DNA of 64,000 nt, taken from positions 15,822-79,821 of the forward strand of contig JBJORA010000018.1 in the NCBI GenBank assembly GCA_046049675.1, given 5' to 3'. Within the stretch, counting starts at the first letter, position 1; each line of letters opens with the position of its first letter. This DNA comes from CAIXQW01 sp046049675 (GTDB lineage Bacteria; Bacteroidota; Bacteroidia; Chitinophagales; Chitinophagaceae). The translations under genes were made by a program, and so were the position numbers. The notes beneath the pieces are model-generated. The model was not told the origin of the DNA and did not search any database. It saw nothing but the letters and a program-made list of their open reading frames with translations. Shown in pieces: positions 38,524-46,745 of this stretch.

Positions 38524-38830
38524 GTATTGCGCAGTGGCTAACTTGTATTTGTAGTGAAGTAGAAGTGTTTGCTATATTGTACCTTTTGTTGTTTGTTTTA
38601 CTGAACCAGTAAAATTTCAATACGAAGGTGCAACAAATTCAAATACAAAATTCACGTGTAGAAGAAGCTTACACAAAACTGACAATTTTTGCGCAGTCTT
38701 TAACACTTACGTAAATTCATGCAAATGCAGCAATGGCGGTACTTTTGCGCTATGCGATGCTTGTTAATTATTCAACGGACTTTAGCGTTTTCTTACAGTT
38801 TTTTTAACAGAGCAAGGGGCGTTTCAGGGC
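38524..38830. other. intergenic region upstream of the ECF sigma gene
   Basis: No gene is seen in these 307 nt. The region lies between the sigma-factor start and the stop of the next minus-strand gene, so it should carry the sigma-factor promoter. I see only weak matches to the -7 form, with no confident call. Confidence 0.4.
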
Positions 38831-39730
38831 CTAAAATTCTTCCACAGTCATCTCGCGATTGATGCCAATAGCCACTTTATTACCGTCACCTATAGCAATT
38901 GCAATGGTGCGCATAGCTTGAGTACAGTCGCCACAAGCATAAACGCCATAAATGTTGGTGGCACCCCATTCGTTTGCAACAATTAACCCATCTGCGCTTA
39001 GTTGCACGCCCAAAGCATCTACATGTTCGCAGTGTTGCATATTGAGCGGCCTTGTAAAGATGCGATCAACTTTGTATTGCTGTCCGTTACTACATTTTAT
39101 GGTATGTAAAACACCGTTGTCGTGTTCTACTTCTGCTATATCGTGTGTTACAATATTTATATTGTGCTGTTGCAATTTTTTGACATGATCCTCGCTTAAA
39201 TTGCTTGGCCCATTGCTGAAGATTGTAATTTGTTTAGACCATTGCAAGAGATTACTTGCTGCTAAGTAGGCGTGCTCGCCATTGGCTAGTAAGGCAAAGC
39301 GCATGTGTGCAGCTTCAAAGCCGTGGCAGTAGGGGCAGTGCACTACAGTTTTGCCCCAACAAGCTTGCAAGCCTTTAATGTTTGGTAAAATATCTAAAAC
39401 ACCAGTTGCAAAAATTATTTTTCTACTTGTAAAGTGTTGGCTTGCAGTAGCCACAGTAAAACTATTGTCGATTTCTCTACGCACAGCTAAGGCTTCTTCA
39501 TGTACAAGCTTTACAGTTTTGTAGTGCAGTAATTGCTGTATTGCTTTTTGCTTAAGCTCTGCTGGAGGAATACCATCGTAAGACAGCATATTATGCGCCA
39601 CATCCACAACCGCATTGGCTGGCTTGCCGCTATCTAGTACAAGTACTTTGCGTAAAGCGCGCCCTAATGCAAGCGCAGCACTAAGGCCTGCGTAGCTACC
39701 ACCAATGATAATTACATCGTATTGCAACAT
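38831..39730 (-). CDS. thioredoxin-reductase-like FAD/NAD(P) oxidoreductase
   Basis: This 299-residue flavoprotein starts with the FAD-binding dinucleotide fold (VIIIGGSYAGLSAALALGR), has a CPYCHG redox pair near residue 133, and ends with the second FAD motif YGVYACGDCTQ. The CxxC position and overall size fit the thioredoxin-reductase group. The nucleotide-binding loop following LLANGEHAYLAA is not the classic GGGDSA form, so its electron donor or acceptor may differ from true TrxB. It stands alone after a terminator. Confidence 0.9.
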   Translation of the reverse strand: MLQYDVIIIGGSYAGLSAALALGRALRKVLVLDSGKPANAVVDVAHNMLSYDGIPPAELKQKAIQQLLHYKTVKLVHEEALAVRREIDNSFTVATASQHFTSRKIIFATGVLDILPNIKGLQACWGKTVVHCPYCHGFEAAHMRFALLANGEHAYLAASNLLQWSKQITIFSNGPSNLSEDHVKKLQQHNINIVTHDIAEVEHDNGVLHTIKCSNGQQYKVDRIFTRPLNMQHCEHVDALGVQLSADGLIVANEWGATNIYGVYACGDCTQAMRTIAIAIGDGNKVAIGINREMTVEEF

Positions 39731-39770
39731 GTGGCTAAGTTAGGTATAGGAATTAGATTTTCTTTAAACG

Positions 39771-39797
39771 AAAAAAGCCAGCGATTAAGCTGGCTTT
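39771..39797 (-). terminator. Rho-independent terminator of the TlpA-like gene
   Basis: A perfect 9-bp stem (AAAGCCAGC against GCTGGCTTT, 6-nt loop) at 39774-39797 is followed on the minus strand by T residues. It lies 21 nt past the stop codon of the TlpA-like gene. Confidence 0.85.
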
Positions 39798-39818
39798 CTA
39801 AAAAAATGTATTTTAATC

Positions 39819-40319
39819 TTATTGCTTCTTAGCAACGAGTTCTTTTACTTTTTCGTAAAGCTCGTTTTCGCCACCTTCTTCGTAACCAGTGTGCATATAC
39901 ACGATATTGCCTTCTTGGTCTACGATGATAGTAAACGGCACATTGCTAAAGTTAAGGCTACGCTTCAAGTCGCTGTTTGGGTCTAACAATACAGGGAAAG
40001 TCCAACCTTGTGTTTTAGCATATGTTTTTACCATAGCCGTAGCACGCGCATCGTCGATACTTACAGCCATGTAATTGAAGTCTGTTTCTTTTTGCCACTC
40101 AGGTAATTTTGTTTTGATGGCCTTAATCTCTTGCTTACAAGGAATACACCATGTAGCCCAAAAGCTTACCATAGTAACTTTACCTTTTTCAAAAGCGTCG
40201 TTAAAGGCAACTTTTTTACCTTCTAGATTACGTACACTTGTTGTTGGCAATTTTTTTGTTTGACCAAAACTAACAAGCGCTATAGCGCATGCAATTGTTG
40301 TAAGTATTATCTTCTTCAT
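39819..40319 (-). CDS. periplasmic TlpA-like thioredoxin
   Basis: The 166-residue protein has a signal peptide (ALVSFGQ end) and a thioredoxin fold with the active site WCIPC near residue 58, in the context VSFWATWCIPCKQE. The cis-proline segment FSNVPFTIIVDQEG follows. TlpA/ResA-type proteins reduce disulfides in the envelope, for example in cytochrome c maturation. It is a single-gene unit with its own terminator. Confidence 0.95.
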   Translation of the reverse strand: MKKIILTTIACAIALVSFGQTKKLPTTSVRNLEGKKVAFNDAFEKGKVTMVSFWATWCIPCKQEIKAIKTKLPEWQKETDFNYMAVSIDDARATAMVKTYAKTQGWTFPVLLDPNSDLKRSLNFSNVPFTIIVDQEGNIVYMHTGYEEGGENELYEKVKELVAKKQ

Positions 40320-40427
40320 AATTTGTAGTAAAACTATGTAAAAAACTGTGCCACGTTACCTAAAGCATGCGCTGTTAACAACAGATTTGAAAAGCCAGGC
40401 AAAAGCATAGCTAATTCATACTACTTT

Positions 40428-42608
40428 TTACAAACCTGCCGCAATTCGCTCTTGCTCGCGGTATTTACGAACGTTGTCAGCTTGCTTGCGCCATGCTTCA
40501 CCGTTAACAGTGTCTCTCATCAATTTGTAGGTCTTGCCTATCATTTCACAGCTCAATACTGCGCCAAGGCTAAGGCTATCGCTATGATATCCTTTGGCTA
40601 ACCACTGAATCGCTTCAGCATGGCGACCTTTAGTGCCAACAAGTGCACCAAGATTGTTCATGTAATCGATAACGGTGCTATCTCTGCGATGTGCGCCCAT
40701 AAAGTACTTTTCTGCACTGTCTAATAACACCGGTATATTTCTACGCAAAGCTTGCTCGAAGTATACCGTGCCCAAGTTATTCATAAACACAGGGTTTGTG
40801 CTATCCTCGAAGTGTGCTTTTAGATAGTACTTATTGGCACTGTCTAAAAAGTAATAACGTCTTGTGCTGTCAGCAAAATCTTGCGCTATAGGACCATAGC
40901 TAGATAAACCATTATTATTACCGCCTAAAGCCAAAGAACCCAACGATCGTGGATCACCTTTATATAAATTATAGAAGGCCTTACCTAATTGATTATAACC
41001 ATCACTAGGCAATGCAGGATAGAAACCTAGGCTTCGTCTAAATGTGGCAATGGCCTCTAGATTAGCACTTAATGCTTCTGCTGAGGTTTTGCCTTCTGCG
41101 TACTCGTTACTCGTTATGTGATTGCCCCAATAGAACATCAAGTGTGTGCTGTTGGGATAGTCTTTGATGTCGTGCTCAAACAGGTGACGATCGCGACGCC
41201 ATTCATGATTACGCTGATATGCTTTGATAGCAAATGGTACACCAAAAATTAAAACGGCAGCCAACATCAAAGGATGTGCCTTAAGATTATTCATGAAGCT
41301 CATTGCTTGCCATTCTTTCTTAGCGTAGCCAAATAAATAGTAAACCGCAGCTGCAACAGCAACAGCCCAACCAAGACTAGGCATAAACATCAAACGATCG
41401 CCAAAGCTTGTACCAATTACAATAAAGAAGTTACTGATGATACTACTGCTAATCAAGAACCACCAAATGCCAAAACCAATCACAGTTTTCTTTTTGATGG
41501 TGTAAATACCATAAGCAATAATTGCAGCAAAGAAGATGAACGAGGCCCAGAAGTAAAGACTGCTAAAGTCTTGCACATTTACACTGGCGTAGCTATAGTC
41601 GCAGCTCAATGTAATAGGTAGAAACAATTTGTACACGTAGTAGCCCATCAAATAAATTACCGTAGGGTAGAATAAGTGCCACTGATAGCTATCCATTTTT
41701 GTTTGATCGGCACGTGTTAATGCTAACACATTATCAAGCGCACTAGGCGGTTTCATTGGGCCGTACTTGCCAATGGCATTGTCGCGCGCTAACATAAACA
41801 AACCAAAGCCAATTGCAATAGTTGCACCAGCAATGACCAGTTGCTTTACACTTGCATTATGGAAGTAATAGAGTGTGAGCGGAATTAATCCAATCGCTAC
41901 AACGTTACTTTCTTTACTAAACATACCCACCATAAAACAAATAAACGCAGGCAGGATATACATAATTTTATTTTTGTCTACATAAATCTGCATAAAGCGT
42001 ATTGCAGCCATTGTGCCTAGCATACCTAGTATCTCATCTAAACTTTTTACGTTGGCAACAACTTCGCTATGGATGGGATGCACTGCATATAAAATTGTGA
42101 TAGACATAGCTAGCAGCCAATTGCGTTTGAGCGCATGATACAGTACTAAGTAAATCATTAGGCAACACAGCACATACACGAGGATATTGATCTTGTGAAA
42201 AAATGTTGGGTCGCCATTGCTTACTTGCCATTGCCAAGCAAAAAGTGCTTTAGGCAAAGGACGATAAAGGCTGTTCTCCAAATCGGTAACATCACCATTA
42301 CGCAAGGCAGTTGTAAAAATCTTTTTTAGGTTATCTATACCAATGCCATTTTTGGTTACTTTATTGGCTTTAATAATACCGTGATCATCTAGTACAAATG
42401 CATTGTCCTTTGAATTAAAGAAGACGGCAAGTGCTACAAGACAGCACAAAATAGCAGCCACCCACTTATTGCGTTTAAGTGTTTTACCTGTTAAATCTGC
42501 AGCAGCAATAGGCTCTTGCACTGGTGCTGGCTTTGCTGCAACCTTTACTGGCGCTTTCTTTACAATAGGCGCTGGTGCGGGCTGCTGAGGTTTTTTTCCT
42601 TTACTCAT
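40428..42608 (-). CDS. TMTC-like GT-C membrane protein with C-terminal TPRs
   Basis: I chose the ATG at 42608 (MSKGKK), giving 726 residues; the frame extends further upstream but that part is not protein-like. A proline- and alanine-rich cytoplasmic stretch comes first, then about ten membrane segments. The first loop has the acidic pair in FVLDDHGIIKAN, and YAVHPIHSEVVANV is the segment typical of TMTC-type glycosyltransferases. From about residue 500 there are TPR-like helical repeats (NNLGTVYFEQAL, MNNLGALVGTKGRHAEAIQWL). O-glycosylation of secreted proteins is a reasonable guess, as Bacteroidota do this, but is not shown. Confidence 0.85.
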   Translation of the reverse strand: MSKGKKPQQPAPAPIVKKAPVKVAAKPAPVQEPIAAADLTGKTLKRNKWVAAILCCLVALAVFFNSKDNAFVLDDHGIIKANKVTKNGIGIDNLKKIFTTALRNGDVTDLENSLYRPLPKALFAWQWQVSNGDPTFFHKINILVYVLCCLMIYLVLYHALKRNWLLAMSITILYAVHPIHSEVVANVKSLDEILGMLGTMAAIRFMQIYVDKNKIMYILPAFICFMVGMFSKESNVVAIGLIPLTLYYFHNASVKQLVIAGATIAIGFGLFMLARDNAIGKYGPMKPPSALDNVLALTRADQTKMDSYQWHLFYPTVIYLMGYYVYKLFLPITLSCDYSYASVNVQDFSSLYFWASFIFFAAIIAYGIYTIKKKTVIGFGIWWFLISSSIISNFFIVIGTSFGDRLMFMPSLGWAVAVAAAVYYLFGYAKKEWQAMSFMNNLKAHPLMLAAVLIFGVPFAIKAYQRNHEWRRDRHLFEHDIKDYPNSTHLMFYWGNHITSNEYAEGKTSAEALSANLEAIATFRRSLGFYPALPSDGYNQLGKAFYNLYKGDPRSLGSLALGGNNNGLSSYGPIAQDFADSTRRYYFLDSANKYYLKAHFEDSTNPVFMNNLGTVYFEQALRRNIPVLLDSAEKYFMGAHRRDSTVIDYMNNLGALVGTKGRHAEAIQWLAKGYHSDSLSLGAVLSCEMIGKTYKLMRDTVNGEAWRKQADNVRKYREQERIAAGL

Positions 42609-42725
42609 AGTATTGTATACAGCTTTGCAAGATAAATTATTATCTGCATTGAAGCCTACCACAGGCACTTGTTTGTACGGAGATGAGCGTTTTTCTTGGA
42701 ATTTTACTACCTTAGTGCAACCTAC

Positions 42726-43937
42726 TTGAGTATTATTAGGCATATACCTTTCTTGAAGGCGGTGGCAAAGTATGCCTGCACGGCTTTTGGTGGACCTAGT
42801 GCCCATATAGGCGCTATGACCAAAACCTTTGTGCAGCAAAGGCGCGATGTAAGTCAAACGGAGCTAACCGAAATATTTAGTTTTTGCCAAATGCTACCAG
42901 GGCCAAGTAGTACCCAAACAATTACTTTGATAGGTTACAAACGTGGTGGACCTAGGCTAGCCGTACTTACCTTATTGGTATGGATGCTGCCCGCGTGTTT
43001 ACTCATGACGAGTTATGCGCTGCTGCTTACACATGTTAAAGACGCCGAGCGCATTGCTAATCTACTCCGGTTTGTGCAACCGATGGCAATAGGTTTTTTG
43101 ATTTATGCCATCGTAAAGGCAATGCAATCGAGTATCAAGCACGTTGCAACATTTGCCATAATGCTTGTAGCAGCCTTGGTAACAGTGCTATTGCGATCGC
43201 CTTGGGTATTTCCATGTTTGCTTGTGGTGGGTAGTATTGTAAGCAATGCAAGTAGCAAGCGCATACCAGATATTGCAGGTACGCGCAAACCTATCAAGTG
43301 GGTGAACCTTGTATGGTTTTTTATTTGCTTTGCCGTAATTGCAACCTTAAGTGAGTTAGCTAGGCTGGGGCATTGGCAAAATGCGCGACTCTTTAATATG
43401 TTTGAAAACTTTTATCGTTTTGGCAGCTTAACCTGGGGAGGCGGCCATGCCTTAATGCCTATTATGCACGAACAATTTATTGCATTGCCAATTAAACGTG
43501 GGGTAGAACCGTGGCTTAATAATCAACAGTTTTTAACTGGCTTTGGTATGATGAATAGCGTGCCTGGCCCTGTGTTTAGTGTAAGTGCTTATGTAGGCGC
43601 TATTGCCATGCAGCCTAATGGCCTAGTGTATCAACTGCTTGGAGCACTTGTTGCATCAGTCGGTGTGTTTTTGCCAAGTACTTTACTGGTATTCTTTCTG
43701 TTTCCGCTTTATAACAATTTAAAGCAAAATACTAGAATTTTTCGTGCTTTAGAAGGTATAACAGCCGTAGTAATTGGTACAATGTGTGCTAGCGTTTTTA
43801 TTCTAGCCAAAACTTTACAACTCGATCTTGTGAATTGCACTGTGATTGCAGCAACATTTTTAGTCTTACAATTTACAAAATTACCTGCGCCTGTTTGGGT
43901 ACTTATATGCATTCTTGCTGCTGCATTAATGCCATAG
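42726..43937 (+). CDS. chrA: chromate transporter ChrA
   Basis: The protein has two homologous ChrA halves. The first starts at FLKAVAKYACTAFGGPSAHIG with the QMLPGPSSTQ signature, and the second has FGSLTWGGGHALMPIMHEQF and the matching FGMMNSVPGPVFSVSAYVGA. About ten membrane segments are predicted. It exports chromate or a related oxyanion. The start is uncertain: TTG codons at 42726 and 42696 are in frame and no suitable ATG precedes the conserved region; I used 42726, giving 403 residues. It is divergent from the TMTC-like gene. Confidence 0.92.
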   Translation: MSIIRHIPFLKAVAKYACTAFGGPSAHIGAMTKTFVQQRRDVSQTELTEIFSFCQMLPGPSSTQTITLIGYKRGGPRLAVLTLLVWMLPACLLMTSYALLLTHVKDAERIANLLRFVQPMAIGFLIYAIVKAMQSSIKHVATFAIMLVAALVTVLLRSPWVFPCLLVVGSIVSNASSKRIPDIAGTRKPIKWVNLVWFFICFAVIATLSELARLGHWQNARLFNMFENFYRFGSLTWGGGHALMPIMHEQFIALPIKRGVEPWLNNQQFLTGFGMMNSVPGPVFSVSAYVGAIAMQPNGLVYQLLGALVASVGVFLPSTLLVFFLFPLYNNLKQNTRIFRALEGITAVVIGTMCASVFILAKTLQLDLVNCTVIAATFLVLQFTKLPAPVWVLICILAAALMP

Positions 43938-43953
43938 TCCTTATCTTTGGACT

Positions 43954-44961
43954 ATGAAAAAGTATGTTTTAAGTTTATGTATGTTGTGTTTTGCAGTATT
44001 GGCAAATGCACAAGCAATTAAATTTTACACTTTTGAAAGCGACAGCGCTGCGTATGTACCTATTACGGGAGGCACAAATGCTACTGGCGGAACAACTTGG
44101 GATGATCCGGCTTTTACAGCGCCATTGGGTTTTCAGTTTAAGTTTTTTGGTGACAGCAGTACGACCTTGTATGCCGATAGCTTGTTTAATTCTGCTGCTA
44201 TATTTACTATCAAGCCATTTTCACTAACGAGCACTTCTGTAAACTTACTAGCAGCACTAAGTGCAGATTTAAGGGACGCAAGCGACAGTTTAAACTTGTC
44301 GCCGATAACGTATAAAACAGAAGGCACTGCTCCAAACAGAATATTTAAGCTCCAATACGAAAATGCTCATTTCTTTGGCGACACAACAGGCAGCAATATG
44401 AATGCGCAAGTCTGGTTGCATGAAGGTACTAACTGGATTGAAACACGTTTTGGCCCAGCTACATACAATACATCTTCATTTAGCTTGTACGACCCAGAGT
44501 ACGGCCCAGGCATGGTTATTATTGATAGACTATCTTTTCTTACAGGCAATGTAACTAAAGCATACTTTGTAAGAGATGATCCAAATACACCTAATTGGGA
44601 TAGTATGAGCGGCGTAATTGCCGGCCCTGAAGACTTTCCTGGCGTGGACGACCATCCGTCTCTTGGTACCATTTGGCGTTTCAAGCCTGTTGTAGAAATA
44701 GTGTTTCCTGCAAATGTTTCTAATGCTAAGGTCAATGAGGTATGTACTATTACTAATATTGGCCGCGTTCTACATCTCAACAATAAAATGCAACATACCG
44801 TACAAGTTGCCATGTACAGTGCAGATGGCAAGTGTGTATTGCAGCGTAAAGTTGAGCAAGGCAAGCAGCAATATGATGCAAGTAATTTGCCAGCTGGTGT
44901 TTACAAAGTAGTAGTAAATAGTACCGATGCGAAAGGTGTGTATAGTTTGATGTTGCAGTAA
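43954..44961 (+). CDS. secreted T9SS cargo protein of unknown function
   Basis: This 335-residue protein has a signal peptide (VLANAQ at about 15-20), a beta-rich region with GFQFKFFGDSSTTLYADSLF and RIFKLQYENAHFFGD, and a T9SS type A sorting domain over the last 70 residues (ADGKCVLQRKVEQGKQQYDASNLPAGVYKVVV). I do not recognise a catalytic domain. It starts 16 nt after the chrA stop. Confidence 0.85.
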   Translation: MKKYVLSLCMLCFAVLANAQAIKFYTFESDSAAYVPITGGTNATGGTTWDDPAFTAPLGFQFKFFGDSSTTLYADSLFNSAAIFTIKPFSLTSTSVNLLAALSADLRDASDSLNLSPITYKTEGTAPNRIFKLQYENAHFFGDTTGSNMNAQVWLHEGTNWIETRFGPATYNTSSFSLYDPEYGPGMVIIDRLSFLTGNVTKAYFVRDDPNTPNWDSMSGVIAGPEDFPGVDDHPSLGTIWRFKPVVEIVFPANVSNAKVNEVCTITNIGRVLHLNNKMQHTVQVAMYSADGKCVLQRKVEQGKQQYDASNLPAGVYKVVVNSTDAKGVYSLMLQ

Positions 44962-45005
44962 TGCAATAGTTGTAGGCAAAGCAGGAAGACACTAAAGACA
45001 TAAAA

Positions 45006-45818
45006 GTGAAGTACATAATTCTTACTTTCTGTTTACTTATAAATCTTCATACAATTGCAAGGCCAATAATAATTGACATTTCTAACCTCTTAGGTTCAGC
45101 AAAGTATATTGACGAAGTTGTTATTACTAATTATGACGGGAAAGGAAAAGTTTACATTAGATCACTAATCCTAAAGGACACTATTAATAGTGCCTCTTGT
45201 GGACGACAAATTACTAATGGCTGGAAATTCCCTTACAAACAGCAAGAAGATAATTGGACAGAAAATCAACCTTTCATTGGTGATACCGTTTTGGTAGTTA
45301 TTGACGGCTATGACAGAATAAAAGTTTACGGCAAGAGAATTAAGGGCGACTTTAGACTTTGGTCGCCATCAATGTCTAGGAGCTTGGCTCTTTTTAGATT
45401 TGAAAGTCCGATTAAACCGATTGAAGTGTCAAAGCAATTTACTAGTAGTGACACAAGTAGTTTTATGGCATGCTGGGACGGGTGCTTAATTCCAACTGAT
45501 AAACTAGATTCGCTCGTCCAAAAGTATAAAGCAAATTTATCAACAAAGATCAATTCAATTAGTTTGACACAATTTAAGGGTGAGCCAACATACTCAATAT
45601 TTTACAATGACACATTACTCTACTTTAGCGACTTAACTTGGACAAATGAACCTCCGGGCAAACTGCACAGCTTGCTTCTAAGCTATAGTAATGGGAAAAT
45701 TCTTGAAATCATTCCAGCTATTGACGAACAACATCCTAGGCAATTTAGTGACGAACGTAAGTTTGATTTGGATAAGGTCAAGCAAATGAAAATTCAAGAA
45801 ATAAGATGGATTGAATGA
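45006..45818 (+). CDS. secreted protein of unknown function
   Basis: A GTG start gives a signal peptide (MKYIILTFCLLINLHTIA) and 270 residues. I do not recognise the family. The middle holds a cysteine-containing segment (NSASCGRQITNG, and FMACWDGCLIP), with no T9SS sorting domain. It follows the T9SS cargo gene by 44 nt on the same strand. Base use is more AT-rich than its neighbours, hinting at a recent origin. Confidence 0.75.
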   Translation: MKYIILTFCLLINLHTIARPIIIDISNLLGSAKYIDEVVITNYDGKGKVYIRSLILKDTINSASCGRQITNGWKFPYKQQEDNWTENQPFIGDTVLVVIDGYDRIKVYGKRIKGDFRLWSPSMSRSLALFRFESPIKPIEVSKQFTSSDTSSFMACWDGCLIPTDKLDSLVQKYKANLSTKINSISLTQFKGEPTYSIFYNDTLLYFSDLTWTNEPPGKLHSLLLSYSNGKILEIIPAIDEQHPRQFSDERKFDLDKVKQMKIQEIRWIE

Positions 45819-45968
45819 TAAAGTAGCAAAAACTCTTTCTAAAATAGGGTTTGCTATAATCGCAACAGCTTTGCCTGCAATGTTTTTGTACTATAGATGA
45901 GGCTCTCTTAAAGTATATGAAATTGCACTTAAAAGCCCTTCTTTGGCAAGGTGCTAATTGTCAGCCAT

Positions 45969-46745
45969 CTACATCAACATATTCCATAGCGTTCTGCTAA
46001 GCCAACGCTTGTTCCACTCGTTAGCGGCTTCGCTTACTGCTTTAGTTAAGCTACGGTAGGTGTGCTTTGTGCCTTTGCTTGGTGGTATTAAATCTGCAGG
46101 CAATACGGCAGTTGTATTAACTTCTTTTGCGATGTAGGTTGTGAATGTACGAGGTACATGTACACATAGTACCATGCCAGGCAAACCCGCAAAACTTTGT
46201 GGTCCGCTACTACAAGCTATTGCATCGGTATAATAGGCTATCACAAATACAGTATCAAACATCATGGTGGTGGCTTTGCGGCAATTGTATCCAGCAAATT
46301 GTTTGAATTCATTTGTAAGCTTCCATTCAACTTTAGGAATACTATCCTGCACAAGGGCCAGCATTTCAAACACTTGTTTACTAGCTACAAGCTTGCCCGT
46401 ATTGAGGTTCTTGTGCATTACATATTCTTCGTCGTCGTTGCCACGAAAGAAGAAACCACCGCGCTCATTAGGATCTTTTGGTGGCTGTGTTTTGCTTTTA
46501 CGATATACGCTTATACTGTCGTTGAAGGCTAAATCAAAATTGACAATCGCATACTTTGGATTTTCTTTTTTATAGCGTGTAATCCAGCCTTGATCTTCGT
46601 TTTGATTGTACGACTCCATCATTTTGTGCATATTAACTTTGCGCTCAAATAGGATAGTGCCGCTATTAATAATTTGCTGCGCACACAGCTGCGTATTGCT
46701 AAGCAATAGAACTGCACAACAAGTAAAAATTACTTTTCTAGTCAT
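45969..46745 (-). CDS. GLPGLI-family secreted protein
   Basis: The ATG at 46745 gives a good signal peptide (MTRKVIFTCCAVLLLSNTQLC) and 258 residues; a longer start at 46787 adds a charged extension and seems wrong. The family motif appears as FAGLPGMVL near residue 190, after the usual YNCRKATTM-like segment. The role of GLPGLI proteins is unknown, but they are very often paired with outer-membrane barrels. It overlaps the upstream barrel gene by 8 nt, so the two are coupled in translation. Confidence 0.88.
   Translation of the reverse strand: MTRKVIFTCCAVLLLSNTQLCAQQIINSGTILFERKVNMHKMMESYNQNEDQGWITRYKKENPKYAIVNFDLAFNDSISVYRKSKTQPPKDPNERGGFFFRGNDDEEYVMHKNLNTGKLVASKQVFEMLALVQDSIPKVEWKLTNEFKQFAGYNCRKATTMMFDTVFVIAYYTDAIACSSGPQSFAGLPGMVLCVHVPRTFTTYIAKEVNTTAVLPADLIPPSKGTKHTYRSLTKAVSEAANEWNKRWLSRTLWNMLM

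Noticed and set aside
42608..42857. N-terminal extension of the TMTC-like protein to 42857
   Set aside because: The extra 83 residues are not protein-like and overlap the divergent chrA start region; the ATG at 42608 begins a sensible charged N-terminus.
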